DNA of 43,688 nucleotides from Terriglobia bacterium (lineage in GTDB: Bacteria; Acidobacteriota; Terriglobia; Bryobacterales; Bryobacteraceae). The DNA is taken from contig JAJPJN010000027.1 in the NCBI GenBank assembly GCA_021324185.1, positions 1-43,688 on the forward strand. Direction: 5' to 3'. Positions within the stretch are counted from its first letter, which is position 1. Each line of letters starts with the position of its first letter. The notes below the pieces were generated by a model. The model saw only the letters and a list, made by a program, of their open reading frames with translations, was not told the DNA's origin and did not search any database. The translations under genes and the position numbers were made by a program. Positions 15,401-23,212 of the stretch are shown here, in pieces.

Positions 15401-17077
15401 TTATTGCGTGGCGCGGAATCCCTGCCCGCGCAGAACCTTACCGGGCAGCGCGTTGGTCATTTTGCCTTCGCTGATTACGGGAACGCCGTTCACGAGCACG
15501 TACTCCATCCCGACAGAAAGTTGATTCGGATTCTCAAACGTGGCGAGGTCGCGAATGGTGGCGGGATTGAACACGACGATATCGGCCCACATGCCGCGTT
15601 TGAGCACGCCGCGATCGGTCAGGCGCATTCGTTGCGCCGGCAGGGCGCTGAATTTGCGAATGGCGTCCGGTAGCGACAGCAGCTTTTCTTCCTGTACGTA
15701 CTTGCGGAGAATGCGCGGGAAAGTTCCGTAGGCGCGCGGGTGCGGATGCTCCTGGCCCAACAATCCGTCGGGGGCGGCGCCTTGCGAATCGTTGCAGATG
15801 GAGACCCACGGCTGCTTGAGCGCGTAGGAAATGTCATCCTCGGACATTGCAAATACGGCGACTGACATCCCGGGATCCTGAATCAGCAGATCGAAGATGG
15901 TATCGATCGGGTCTTTGTTTTCAGAGCGCGCGATCTCGGCAATGGTCTTCCCTTGCAGCGGGAGCAGAGCGCGATTTTGTACCACGCTGACGAGAATGGC
16001 TTGCGGGCCGGGCACCTCGAGCCATTCGTTATCCCAGCCGGAAGTCTGGGTCTCCATCTCTTTACGAATGCGCCCGCGGGTGGCTGGATCTTTCAGCCGT
16101 TGCACCATCCTGGCGTCGCCGCCTTCGTGGGCCCAGGGCGGAATGAATGCGGAGAAGGTGTTGAACCAGGCTGGATAGGCGTAGGTGTCTGCCGAAACGT
16201 CGATTCCTTGCGCGCGGGCGTGATCGATGCGCGCAACGATTTCCGGCATGCGTCCCCAGTTGCGTTTTCCCGCTGCCTTCAGATGCCAGATTTCGACGGG
16301 AATGTGCGCTTCGCGCCCGATGCGAAACGCCTCATCCAGAGCTTGATCGATATCGTCACCCTCGCTGCGCATATGCGTGGCATAGATGCCACCGTATTTT
16401 GCCGCTTCGGAGGCAAGCGCAATCAACTCCTCCGTTTTGGCGTATGGCGCCGGCGCATATTGAAGCGAAGTCGAAACGCCGGCGGCGCCCTGCTCCATGG
16501 CCGCGCGAACCAAGGCCTTCATTTGTTGCAACTCATCCGGAGTGGGGGCGCGATTGGCTTCCTGCAACACCATGCGGCGCACCTGCGTGGCGCCCACGTA
16601 GCTGGCCAGATTGATCCCCATGCCTTGCTTTTCCAGGCGGGCAAAGTACTGGGTGAAGGTGCGCCAATCCGGATGGATGCCGTAGTGCAGGAAGCCGGGC
16701 CGGTCCGCCGCGAGGATCTGCTCGTTCAAGGGCGCGATGCTGCTTCCTTCGCCAGTGATTTCCGTCGTTATGCCTTGGAAGATCTTCGATGGCAGATGGG
16801 GATTGACGAGCATGGATAATTCGGATTGTCCGAGCATGTCGATGAATCCGGGCGCGACAATCAGCCCTTGCGCATCGATGGTTTGGCGGGCGTTGGCGCC
16901 CTGCAGCACGCCAATCTGCGCGATGCGGCCATTTACGATGCCGATATCGCCCGAATACCAGGGAGAGCCGGCGCCGTCGATAATATGGCCGTTGCGGATG
17001 ATGAGGTCAAAGGTTTGGCAGGTGATTGGCATGCAAAGCCCCAAGGCGGCGGCAATTGCGAAGAAAGCTCTGAGCAT
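15401..17077 (-). CDS. Secreted N-acyl-D-amino-acid deacylase-like amidohydrolase with altered metal site
   Basis: This 558-residue protein has a signal peptide (about 1-20) and the full two-part amidohydrolase layout: an N-terminal beta segment (FDLIIRNGHIIDGAG), a TIM barrel and a C-terminal ADIVVFNPATIRD strand. The nearest family is N-acyl-D-amino-acid deacylase, which frees D-amino acids from N-acyl forms. The usual HXH after GFID is missing (GFIDMLGQSE), and the bridging Cys of the QGVTT...GNCG segment is replaced (TGEGSS). The later barrel ligands look kept: ATHMRSE, IWHLKAAG and CNDSQG. It either binds one metal through different ligands or has changed activity. No ribosome site precedes the ATG at 17077. 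Confidence 0.75.
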   Translation of the reverse strand: MLRAFFAIAAALGLCMPITCQTFDLIIRNGHIIDGAGSPWYSGDIGIVNGRIAQIGVLQGANARQTIDAQGLIVAPGFIDMLGQSELSMLVNPHLPSKIFQGITTEITGEGSSIAPLNEQILAADRPGFLHYGIHPDWRTFTQYFARLEKQGMGINLASYVGATQVRRMVLQEANRAPTPDELQQMKALVRAAMEQGAAGVSTSLQYAPAPYAKTEELIALASEAAKYGGIYATHMRSEGDDIDQALDEAFRIGREAHIPVEIWHLKAAGKRNWGRMPEIVARIDHARAQGIDVSADTYAYPAWFNTFSAFIPPWAHEGGDARMVQRLKDPATRGRIRKEMETQTSGWDNEWLEVPGPQAILVSVVQNRALLPLQGKTIAEIARSENKDPIDTIFDLLIQDPGMSVAVFAMSEDDISYALKQPWVSICNDSQGAAPDGLLGQEHPHPRAYGTFPRILRKYVQEEKLLSLPDAIRKFSALPAQRMRLTDRGVLKRGMWADIVVFNPATIRDLATFENPNQLSVGMEYVLVNGVPVISEGKMTNALPGKVLRGQGFRATQ

Positions 17078-17142
17078 GGAGGGGAAACGATTAAAGTTAC
17101 AACATCTGTGTTAACCAACGCACCATAAAACGTCCAACCAGT

Positions 17143-17379
17143 ATGAAAACTGTACTTTTTTCTTTAGCGCTGTTTGCCAGCACGGTTGCACTGCCAGCCT
17201 ATAGCTATCAAGTCAAGCAGGACGTGAAGGATGTGGGCCACGACTCGAAAGAAGCTGCCAAGGATGGAGCTCATGATGTCAAGAAAGGCGCGACGAAGTC
17301 GACACACGCGGTAAAGAAAGGCGTGCATAAGACCGCGACGAAGGTTTCCGAGAAGACGCGGGATACGAGCACGCATTAG
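17143..17379 (+). CDS. Small secreted lysine-rich helical protein, LEA-like
   Basis: This 78-residue protein has a signal peptide (MKTVLFSLALFASTVALPAYS). The mature part of about 57 residues is very polar and built from short Lys/Asp/Ala/His repeats (KDVGHDSKEAAKDGAHDVKK, then HAVKKGVHKTATKVSEKT). The roughly 11-residue amphipathic periodicity resembles late-embryogenesis-abundant or apolipoprotein-like helices. A periplasmic stress or desiccation protectant is conceivable, but nothing proves it. No clear ribosome site is visible. The gene is divergent from the amidohydrolase gene. Confidence 0.55.
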   Translation: MKTVLFSLALFASTVALPAYSYQVKQDVKDVGHDSKEAAKDGAHDVKKGATKSTHAVKKGVHKTATKVSEKTRDTSTH

Positions 17380-17401
17380 AGCGGCGTCTTACAGCGATCG
17401 T

Positions 17402-17536
17402 GGCGGAAGTGGCGGCGTGAGGAGAAAACCCACGCCCGTCCGGTCCGCCTTCACCCGTTTCTCTTGGGTGCGCCGTAAAGGTTCGGTCGTGCTCGTTTGC
17501 CGCCTTTGGGCCCGCGTTCAGGCCAATCGGCCCAAA
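17402..17536. other. Structured intergenic region, possible RNA
   Basis: This 160-base gap holds no convincing gene but several exact inverted repeats: 17402-17407 with 17444-17449 enclosing 17414-17419 with 17431-17436; then 17452-17456 with 17466-17470; then an 8-bp arm pair 17505-17512 with 17529-17536. The last stem could terminate either flanking gene, though no T-tract is present. The nested layout would suit a small structured RNA; I do not recognise a known family. Confidence 0.3.
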
Positions 17537-17540
17537 TTCC

Positions 17541-17783
17541 CTAAACGCTTGTTTCCTGGAGGGCCTCTTCCGCTACTACGGGCTCCTCGACCGGCTCTGG
17601 TTCGGCGGGAATATCTTCGGCTTCTTTATCCACAATCAGCGGCGATTCGCAGACGCAGCAATCGCTACAGCGGTGGCAGCGCTGGCAGAGGTGGTTTTCG
17701 CATGTGTCCTTGGTGCAGTACACACAAATTTCTTGTGAGCTCTCACCGCAAATCGAACAGGTAAAGGTCATAACGGCCGTCAT
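17541..17783 (-). CDS. Cysteine-rich zinc-binding small protein with acidic tail
   Basis: An 80-residue protein with 11 cysteines and two His in residues 9-45: CSIC, CVYC, C, H, CQRC, CSDCCVC. This spacing suggests a double zinc cluster similar in layout to B-box, LIM or RING-like treble clefs. From about residue 50 it turns into an acidic Pro/Glu tail (EPEPVEEPVVAEEAL). No family is recognised. It is cytoplasmic, with no signal peptide. The ATG at 17783 overlaps the stop of the preceding gene (17780-18358) in an ATGA arrangement, so translation is probably coupled. This is odd because the upstream product is exported. Confidence 0.6.
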   Translation of the reverse strand: MTAVMTFTCSICGESSQEICVYCTKDTCENHLCQRCHRCSDCCVCESPLIVDKEAEDIPAEPEPVEEPVVAEEALQETSV

Positions 17784-18358
17784 TTCTTTCTCGCCTGCCT
17801 GGGCGGGGGCTGGCTCAGGAGCGCGCGGCAGCGCTGCGCCTCTTCATCGGCCACCTTAAAATTCTGTTCGGTGCTGGCAGCCAGATCCCGAATGTAATCG
17901 CGAAAGCGCTCACGGCTGGTGAAATTTTGCGCCAGCAAAGCGCTGAACTGCTCGGCGGTGGCGCGATCCGCATAATGCTGCGCTCCTTCACTCAGGCTGC
18001 GCGCCGTCACGTCTAACGCTTCCAGACGGAAGTAGAGGTCCAGCGCCAGAGGGAGGCTCTCGATTTTCTGCTCGAGCAGTTGAGTTGTAGCCGCTACATC
18101 GCGTAATTGCTGCTGGGCAGTCTGCCACTGGAGGATGTATGTGGACGGCGCTCCCTTTTCGTCATACCAGCGCTGGGGATTCAAATTCGCAAGCACCGGG
18201 CGAAGCTTTTCATCGTTCTTCTCTACCTGCGCGACAATCTGGCGGGCATCCCAGGGCGTCTCTAAGCCGGCGATCGGGGGCGCACTCTGTTTGGGAGGAG
18301 AAGCTGTTTGTGCGCCCAAGCTCAACACGGAGAGGGCGAACGTAAAAACCGCGCGCAT
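17780..18358 (-). CDS. Secreted helical protein of unknown function
   Basis: A 192-residue protein with a short signal peptide (MRAVFTFALSVLSLGAQ). The mature part is helical, with a WQTAQQQLRDVAATTQLLEQ stretch and a later LAASTEQNFKVADEEAQRCR segment that look coiled-coil prone. One late Cys is present. I do not recognise the family; similar periplasmic proteins occur in Solibacter-type genomes. It lies 46 bases after the PAP2 gene and overlaps the cysteine-rich gene by 4 bases, so all three probably share transcripts. Its start region belongs to a 28-base repeat also found at the start of the PAP2 gene. Confidence 0.55.
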   Translation of the reverse strand: MRAVFTFALSVLSLGAQTASPPKQSAPPIAGLETPWDARQIVAQVEKNDEKLRPVLANLNPQRWYDEKGAPSTYILQWQTAQQQLRDVAATTQLLEQKIESLPLALDLYFRLEALDVTARSLSEGAQHYADRATAEQFSALLAQNFTSRERFRDYIRDLAASTEQNFKVADEEAQRCRALLSQPPPRQARKK

Positions 18359-18380
18359 AACTCATATTATCGGCGCGAAG
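18353..18380 (-). repeat. 28-bp start-site repeat, copy A
   Basis: 26 of 28 bases match 19191-19218. On the minus strand it reads GATAAT, 7 bases, then the ATG-CGC start of the 17780-18358 gene. The spacing would suit a -10 box driving a leaderless transcript. No ribosome site is present. Confidence 0.65.
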
Positions 18381-18404
18381 CAGCAGAAGCGGCGCGGGAT
18401 GGGC

Positions 18405-19196
18405 TCATTGCCGCAGGACAGCGAAGCGGGCGATGGAATAGCCGACGGCGCCCCCAAAGAAGACGTCGGACGGAAAATGGGCAGACCCGGTAATTCGTGA
18501 AAACCCCACCGCGGCCGCGAGGCCATACGCCAGCGGGGGCACCCATCGGTGCGAGTGCCCGTAGCGCCGCGCTACTACAGTTGCTACCGCAAAGGCGGCA
18601 ACGGTATGGCCGGAAGGAAAGCTGCCGCTGACGTGATTTGCGCCCTCGAAGAACGAGTCGGAGTAGTTATCGGAGGTACGAATGGTAACCGGCCGCCGGC
18701 GGTCGGAGATCAGCTTCAGCGCGAAGTCGACAATTTCGCCATCTATGGCAGCTTCCGCCGTTAACAGCCCGGTATGTTTGGCATAGTCATCTCCCGACAA
18801 AAGTCCGGCAGAATAAAACACGGCGGGCGTCAGAACAATGCCAGTGGCGGTGCCGGCTGAGGAAAACACCGAGTTGAACGTTCCGTTGTATGTGTTCTGA
18901 CGGAACCAGCGTGCATCGTACTGGTCCGCTGCTACCAGACCAGCGGTCGCTCCCAAAACGGCTAAGACAGGAACCAGGTGCTTGCCATGCACGACCTCAG
19001 AGGGGAACTTAATGAAGGCCTGCTTCTGATCTTCGAGAGTGTGGGGGACAAATGTGCTGAGATCGGTGGTGCGGCCCGCGCCGGAATCCGAGATTCCGCC
19101 GGCCGGTGGAGTATCCTGCGTTTGGGCGCGCACGCAAAGGCTGCACAAGGTGAATTGCAGCGCCGTAGCCAGGGCGAGCGAAGCAAAGCCGCGCAT
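18405..19196 (-). CDS. PAP2-family membrane-associated phosphatase
   Basis: This 263-residue protein has a signal peptide (ending near LCVRAQT). The complete PAP2/acid phosphatase signature is present: KX6RP (KLISDRRRP, about residue 164), PSGH (about 195) and SRX5HX3D (SRITGSAHFPSD, about 234-245). Such enzymes dephosphorylate lipid phosphates such as undecaprenyl pyrophosphate or phosphatidic acid on the outer face. This version appears to have an exported catalytic domain with few hydrophobic helices, so it may be periplasmic. It shares its start region with the divergent flavin oxidoreductase gene (24 bases apart). Confidence 0.85.
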   Translation of the reverse strand: MRGFASLALATALQFTLCSLCVRAQTQDTPPAGGISDSGAGRTTDLSTFVPHTLEDQKQAFIKFPSEVVHGKHLVPVLAVLGATAGLVAADQYDARWFRQNTYNGTFNSVFSSAGTATGIVLTPAVFYSAGLLSGDDYAKHTGLLTAEAAIDGEIVDFALKLISDRRRPVTIRTSDNYSDSFFEGANHVSGSFPSGHTVAAFAVATVVARRYGHSHRWVPPLAYGLAAAVGFSRITGSAHFPSDVFFGGAVGYSIARFAVLRQ

Positions 19197-19218
19197 AACT
19201 CATTTTATCGGCGAGAAG
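19191..19218 (-). repeat. 28-bp start-site repeat, copy B
   Basis: The second copy covers the start codon of the PAP2 gene. On the minus strand GATAAA stands 7 bases before ATG-CGC. The same block precedes the unrelated downstream gene (18353-18380), so it is a shared promoter/start module rather than part of a duplicated gene. Confidence 0.65.
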
Positions 19219-19220
19219 AA

Positions 19221-20333
19221 ATGTCGGGCTGTTTTCGTAATATTTGCGTGATCGGGGGCGGGCCGGCCGGCCTGGCGGCCGCGATTGCGCTGAAGAAGAC
19301 GGGCCGTAAAGTAACGGTGTTCGATTGCGCAGCGCCGCCGATTGATAAAGCGTGCGGCGAAGGGCTTCTGCCGGGCAGCCTGGAATCGCTGCGGCAACTC
19401 GGAATTGAGATACCGGCGGATGCCGGCTTCCCGTTTGGCGGCATCCGGTTGACAGACGGCTGCTCTTCAGTGGCCTCTCATTTCCCGGGTGCGACAGGAA
19501 TGGGCGTGCGGCGCACGAAGTTACACGGGCTGATGGTTGAGCAGGCCACGCGGGCTGGCGTATCGTTTGCCTGGAATTCGAAACACATCGAAGTTGCGCC
19601 GGGTGGTGTGCGGGTGGAAGGGCGACTCATCGAAGCCGATCTTGTGATTGGCGCCGATGGGCAGAATTCCGCAATACGGCGGCGATCGGGATTGGGTGCA
19701 GTGACGCGGGAAATCAGACGCTACGGTTTCCGGCGCCATTACCGCATCGCGCCGTGGTCGCCCTATGTCGAGATCTACTGGGGGCGGCGTGCGCAGGCCT
19801 ATGTTACGCCCGTGGCGAAAGATGAGGTTGGCGTGGCGGTGATTTCGGGGCGTTCCAAGCGGCGGGTTCAGGAAACGCTGGCTGATTTCCCGGAGTTAGA
19901 CCGGCGGTTACGTGACGCCGAGCCTGCTTCGGCCCAAATGGGAGCGCTCTCGGTTTCGCGAAGGCTGCGCTCCGTTTATCGAGAGAACATCGTTTTGATC
20001 GGTGATGCCTCGGGTTCGGTGGATGCGATCACAGGCGAAGGGATCGGCGTAAGCATCAGGCAGGCGCATGCGCTGGCCTCAGCAGTGGAGCGTGGCGACT
20101 TGCTGCAATATCAGCGGGAGCATCGCAAAATCATGCGCCGCCCGCAGGCGATGGCGCTGTTGCTGGTTGCGATGCAGCGCAGCACGCACTTACAGCGCCG
20201 CGCGCTGGCGGCTCTGGCGGCGAATCCTGCGATATTCCGGTCACTGCTCGAAGTGCATGTTGGGGCAACTGGTTTTGACAGCCTTTGCTCCTGGCGCTTG
20301 CTCGATTTCGGTTGGGCGTGCCTGTCGGCGTAA
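19221..20333 (+). CDS. FAD-dependent oxidoreductase, geranylgeranyl reductase/UbiH-like
   Basis: A 370-residue flavoprotein. The dinucleotide motif VIGGGPAGLAAA is at about residues 10-21. KACGEGLLPGSL resembles the geranylgeranyl-reductase signature, DLVIGADGQNSAIRR is the middle DG motif and NIVLIGDASGSVDAITGEGI the second FAD motif. The family hydroxylates or reduces isoprenoid and aromatic lipids; the substrate is unknown. The start is ATG at 19221, where the fold begins; the frame is open further upstream (to 18978) but that stretch lies antisense to the PAP2 gene. A PAP2 phosphatase next door would suit an isoprenoid-lipid role, which is inference. Confidence 0.82.
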   Translation: MSGCFRNICVIGGGPAGLAAAIALKKTGRKVTVFDCAAPPIDKACGEGLLPGSLESLRQLGIEIPADAGFPFGGIRLTDGCSSVASHFPGATGMGVRRTKLHGLMVEQATRAGVSFAWNSKHIEVAPGGVRVEGRLIEADLVIGADGQNSAIRRRSGLGAVTREIRRYGFRRHYRIAPWSPYVEIYWGRRAQAYVTPVAKDEVGVAVISGRSKRRVQETLADFPELDRRLRDAEPASAQMGALSVSRRLRSVYRENIVLIGDASGSVDAITGEGIGVSIRQAHALASAVERGDLLQYQREHRKIMRRPQAMALLLVAMQRSTHLQRRALAALAANPAIFRSLLEVHVGATGFDSLCSWRLLDFGWACLSA

Positions 20334-20339
20334 CCGCTC

Positions 20340-21155
20340 TCATCCCAATTTCGCGAGTTCAGCGCGGTAAAGGCTGTTTTGCGGATAGTGGCCCGCAAGC
20401 CAGATGAGCAACTGACGCGCGGTTTGGCGATCTCCGTCGCGCAGTGCGGCGATGGCCAGCAGAAGACGTGCGTAGGGCAGGAGAAAATGGCCGTGAGCTG
20501 CAGTCATGCGCAGCTTTCTGAGCCCGTCCTCTTTGTCGGTTTTCGATCCGGTCGCGCGCAACGCCCAGCGCAGCGGAGCCGGCTTCTGGCTCAGTACGTA
20601 ATTTTCAACCCCTATTGCGATGTAGGCGTCGTAATAAGTGGGATACTGCGCGATCAACTGCTCGGCCAGGGCGCGGCCTTTCTTCAACTCCCGCAGTGCT
20701 GCCAGATCGCGATTTTCTATCAACGCCGAATAGTCACCGCTGAGGCCGTATCTGAGAATCTCCGCAAGCATCGCATTAGCTCGCAATTTCGGATCAGATA
20801 GTTGCGCTGCTGCGAGCCGCTGCGCTTTGGCGAGATCCGAATCAAAACGAAGCTTGACGGCCGGATCGGGTTTCGCCTTCGAATTGGAAAGTTTCTTGTC
20901 GTCGGTGAGAAATTCCGACTGCAAAATGTGCAGCCGGTCGAATTCCGAAAACAGACAGGCCGCAGCATCGGAGACCGGACCTAAGGGATCCTCCGGCCGT
21001 TGTGCCTGATATTGCTCCAGAACACTGTGAGCCTGCTCGAACTGCAGGTTGTACATGTCATCGTAGGCGCGATCCAGCAGCGTATCTCCCGCTGCGCAGA
21101 ATCCTGTGAGGCACAGCAAAACGCTCAAAATCTCAATCGCGCGCAGTCTCTGCAT
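20340..21155 (-). CDS. Secreted TPR-like protein of unknown function
   Basis: A 271-residue protein with a signal peptide (ILSVLLCLTGFCAAG). The helical body begins with a TPR-like DRAYDDMYNLQFEQAHSVLEQYQAQRPEDP unit and ends with another near ARLLLAIAALRDGDRQTARQLL. The middle (about residues 70-200) is helical but not obviously repeated, with a conserved-looking YPTYYDAYIAIGVENY motif. The role is unknown; possibly a periplasmic assembly factor. Its stop is 6 bases from the stop of the convergent flavin oxidoreductase gene, and it is divergent from mazG. Confidence 0.6.
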   Translation of the reverse strand: MQRLRAIEILSVLLCLTGFCAAGDTLLDRAYDDMYNLQFEQAHSVLEQYQAQRPEDPLGPVSDAAACLFSEFDRLHILQSEFLTDDKKLSNSKAKPDPAVKLRFDSDLAKAQRLAAAQLSDPKLRANAMLAEILRYGLSGDYSALIENRDLAALRELKKGRALAEQLIAQYPTYYDAYIAIGVENYVLSQKPAPLRWALRATGSKTDKEDGLRKLRMTAAHGHFLLPYARLLLAIAALRDGDRQTARQLLIWLAGHYPQNSLYRAELAKLG

Positions 21156-21235
21156 ATTGTTCCGTCATAAGTTGGACGGCGCATGGACGGCTCCCGGTAC
21201 GAACTACTCGCTATATTCGGACCGAGGACTTGCAT

Positions 21236-22069
21236 TTGGAAGATCGAACGAAAGCAGCGGGCGAGCAATTTGCGGAACTTGTGAAAATTATGCAAAAATT
21301 GCGCGCACCAGGCGGGTGTCCATGGGATCGCAAGCAAACGTTCGACACGATCAAGTCCTATGTGCTCGAAGAAACGTATGAGGTGATGGACGCAATCGAC
21401 CGGCGCGATTGGGAGGGGCTGAAAGAGGAACTTGGAGATTTGATGCTGCAGCCGGTCTTTTTTGCGCAGATGGCAACGGACGAGGGCCGCTTCGACATTG
21501 TCGATTCGCTTGAAGCGATCAACAACAAACTAGTTCGCCGGCATCCGCATGTGTTCGGCGAGGCAGTGGCTCACACGGCAGATGACGTGAAGCGCCGCTG
21601 GGATGAGATCAAGAAGGAGGAAAAAGCGCGGCAGGGAATTGCGCCGGGCGATTCGATTTTGGATGGCGTGCTGCGCAGCACTCCGGCACTTGTTGAAGCC
21701 TGCGAGATCAGCAAGAAGGCGGCGAGCGCGGGCTTCGAATGGCCTGACATCACAGGCGTTATCGAGAAGCTGCAGGAAGAAGCGGCCGAACTGGCGCATG
21801 CGCAGGCAGGGGCGGATCAGGAACACGTGGAAGCAGAGATTGGAGATCTTCTGTTCACGCTGGTGAATCTGGCACGGTTTTTGAAGGTGGATCCGGAGCA
21901 GGCGCTGCGCAAAACGAATGCGCGCTTCCGGCGCCGCTTCCGTTACGTCGAGGAGCAATTGAATGCGGAAGGCGCCACATTGCAGGAAACATCGGTGGAA
22001 CGCATGGAAGAGCTGTGGCAGGCGGCGAAAAAGCAGGAAGCAGGAAGTAAAGAAGCAGAAAAGGATTAA
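21236..22069 (+). CDS. mazG: Nucleoside triphosphate pyrophosphohydrolase (MazG)
   Basis: MazG hydrolyses (d)NTPs to NMP and pyrophosphate, cleaning the nucleotide pool and modulating the stringent response. Two MazG repeats are present. The first has APGGCPWDRKQTFDTIKSYV and EETYEVMDAI with the EEXXE-type metal motif and GDLMLQPVFFAQMA. The second has EEAAELAHA and EIGDLLFTLVNLAR. Length (about 277 residues) is normal. The start is taken as TTG at 21236 because GAGG lies 8 bases before it; another TTG at 21230 is too close to that site. It converges with the M19 peptidase gene, 4 bases between stops. Confidence 0.92.
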   Translation: MEDRTKAAGEQFAELVKIMQKLRAPGGCPWDRKQTFDTIKSYVLEETYEVMDAIDRRDWEGLKEELGDLMLQPVFFAQMATDEGRFDIVDSLEAINNKLVRRHPHVFGEAVAHTADDVKRRWDEIKKEEKARQGIAPGDSILDGVLRSTPALVEACEISKKAASAGFEWPDITGVIEKLQEEAAELAHAQAGADQEHVEAEIGDLLFTLVNLARFLKVDPEQALRKTNARFRRRFRYVEEQLNAEGATLQETSVERMEELWQAAKKQEAGSKEAEKD

Positions 22070-22073
22070 GGGA

Positions 22074-23207
22074 TTAACGGTTGGATTGCTGGAGGTCGTG
22101 GGCCACTTTCTCGACCTGGCGCATAACGCGCAGCGTGTTTTCGCCGTAGATTTTTTTGATATCCGCGGTCGAATAACCTTTTTCGAGCAGCGCGCGCGTG
22201 AGGTTCGGGAACTTCGAGACATCGTCCAGACCTTCCGGCGTGCAGGTGATGCCGTCAAAATCTGTGCCGATTCCGACGGCATCGATACCGCCGACCTGCC
22301 GCGCGTGGTCGATATGCGCCACCACATCGGCGAGGGTTGCACGCACGGGCGCATCTTTCGGAGCGTCGGCTGACTTCTGCGAAATAAACCCGCAGTTGAT
22401 ATTTATCTGAATGACGCCGCCTTTGGCTGCGAGCTTGCGGATCATGTCATCGGTCATGTTGCGTGGAACATCGGTGACGGCGCGGCAGGAGGAGTGAGAT
22501 GCAATGATGGGCGCGGCGCTGGTCTCGACGGCATCGTAAAAAGTCTTGTCGGCAACGTGGCTGATATCAACCATCATGCCGAGCCGGTTCATCTCATGAA
22601 CGATGTCTTTGCCCTGCTGGGTGAGGCCGTTGTGATGCGTGACGTTTGGATTGTTGATGTCGCCCGATGAATCCGCCCAGTTGTTGGTGTTCCAATGCGT
22701 GAGGGTCATGTAGCGGACGCCGAGCCGGTAATAATCGCGCAGCAAACGCGGGCTGTCTTCGATGGCGTGGCCGCCTTCGATGCCCATCAGGGCGGCAATT
22801 TTGTGCTCGCGATGCGCTTCTTCGATGTCGTGCGCGGTTAAGGCGAGCTTGAATGTATCGGGATAGCGGTCGATGATGTCGTGGTACACGGTATCGATCA
22901 TCTGCAGCGCGCGATTGGCGGAATGATTACCGTTCACAAAAGTTGCTGCGACGTAGACGGAAAAGAAAACCGCGCCTACGCCACCTTGACGGAGACGCGG
23001 GATATCGGTGTGATTTTTTGGCGAATTGCCGATATCGGCGCCATCGATGGTGAAGCTGGGGATGTCGTTGTGCGTGTCGATCAGAATGGCGGATTTCGTG
23101 ATGTTCTCGACTTCGGCGTCCAGATTCCTGGGACCCTTTGCGCCCGTCGCGAAAGCCATACCAAAGAGAAGAATAGCTGCACTCGAAACTGCTTTCGCCT
23201 TCGTCAT
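22074..23207 (-). CDS. Membrane dipeptidase, peptidase family M19, secreted
   Basis: A zinc dipeptidase related to renal dipeptidase, hydrolysing dipeptides including those with a C-terminal D-residue. The 377-residue protein has a signal peptide (ending near GMAFATGA). The metal ligands are visible in order: HND in DTHNDIPSF, Glu in GIEGGHAIE, His in DISHVAD, and His in SHSSCRAV, followed by GIGTDFDGI. It probably acts on peptidoglycan-derived or external dipeptides in the periplasm. The DUF389 gene ends 5 bases upstream, so both may be transcribed together. Confidence 0.9.
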   Translation of the reverse strand: MTKAKAVSSAAILLFGMAFATGAKGPRNLDAEVENITKSAILIDTHNDIPSFTIDGADIGNSPKNHTDIPRLRQGGVGAVFFSVYVAATFVNGNHSANRALQMIDTVYHDIIDRYPDTFKLALTAHDIEEAHREHKIAALMGIEGGHAIEDSPRLLRDYYRLGVRYMTLTHWNTNNWADSSGDINNPNVTHHNGLTQQGKDIVHEMNRLGMMVDISHVADKTFYDAVETSAAPIIASHSSCRAVTDVPRNMTDDMIRKLAAKGGVIQININCGFISQKSADAPKDAPVRATLADVVAHIDHARQVGGIDAVGIGTDFDGITCTPEGLDDVSKFPNLTRALLEKGYSTADIKKIYGENTLRVMRQVEKVAHDLQQSNR

Positions 23208-23212
23208 CGATC

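Noticed and set aside
15953-16819. A 288-codon open frame on the plus strand opposite the amidohydrolase
   Set aside because: It is the antisense shadow of a recognisable enzyme, with no motif, no ribosome site and low-complexity composition.
18978-19220. N-terminal extension of the FAD oxidoreductase by 81 codons
   Set aside because: The extra part is antisense to the PAP2 gene, and the Rossmann motif begins right after the ATG at 19221.
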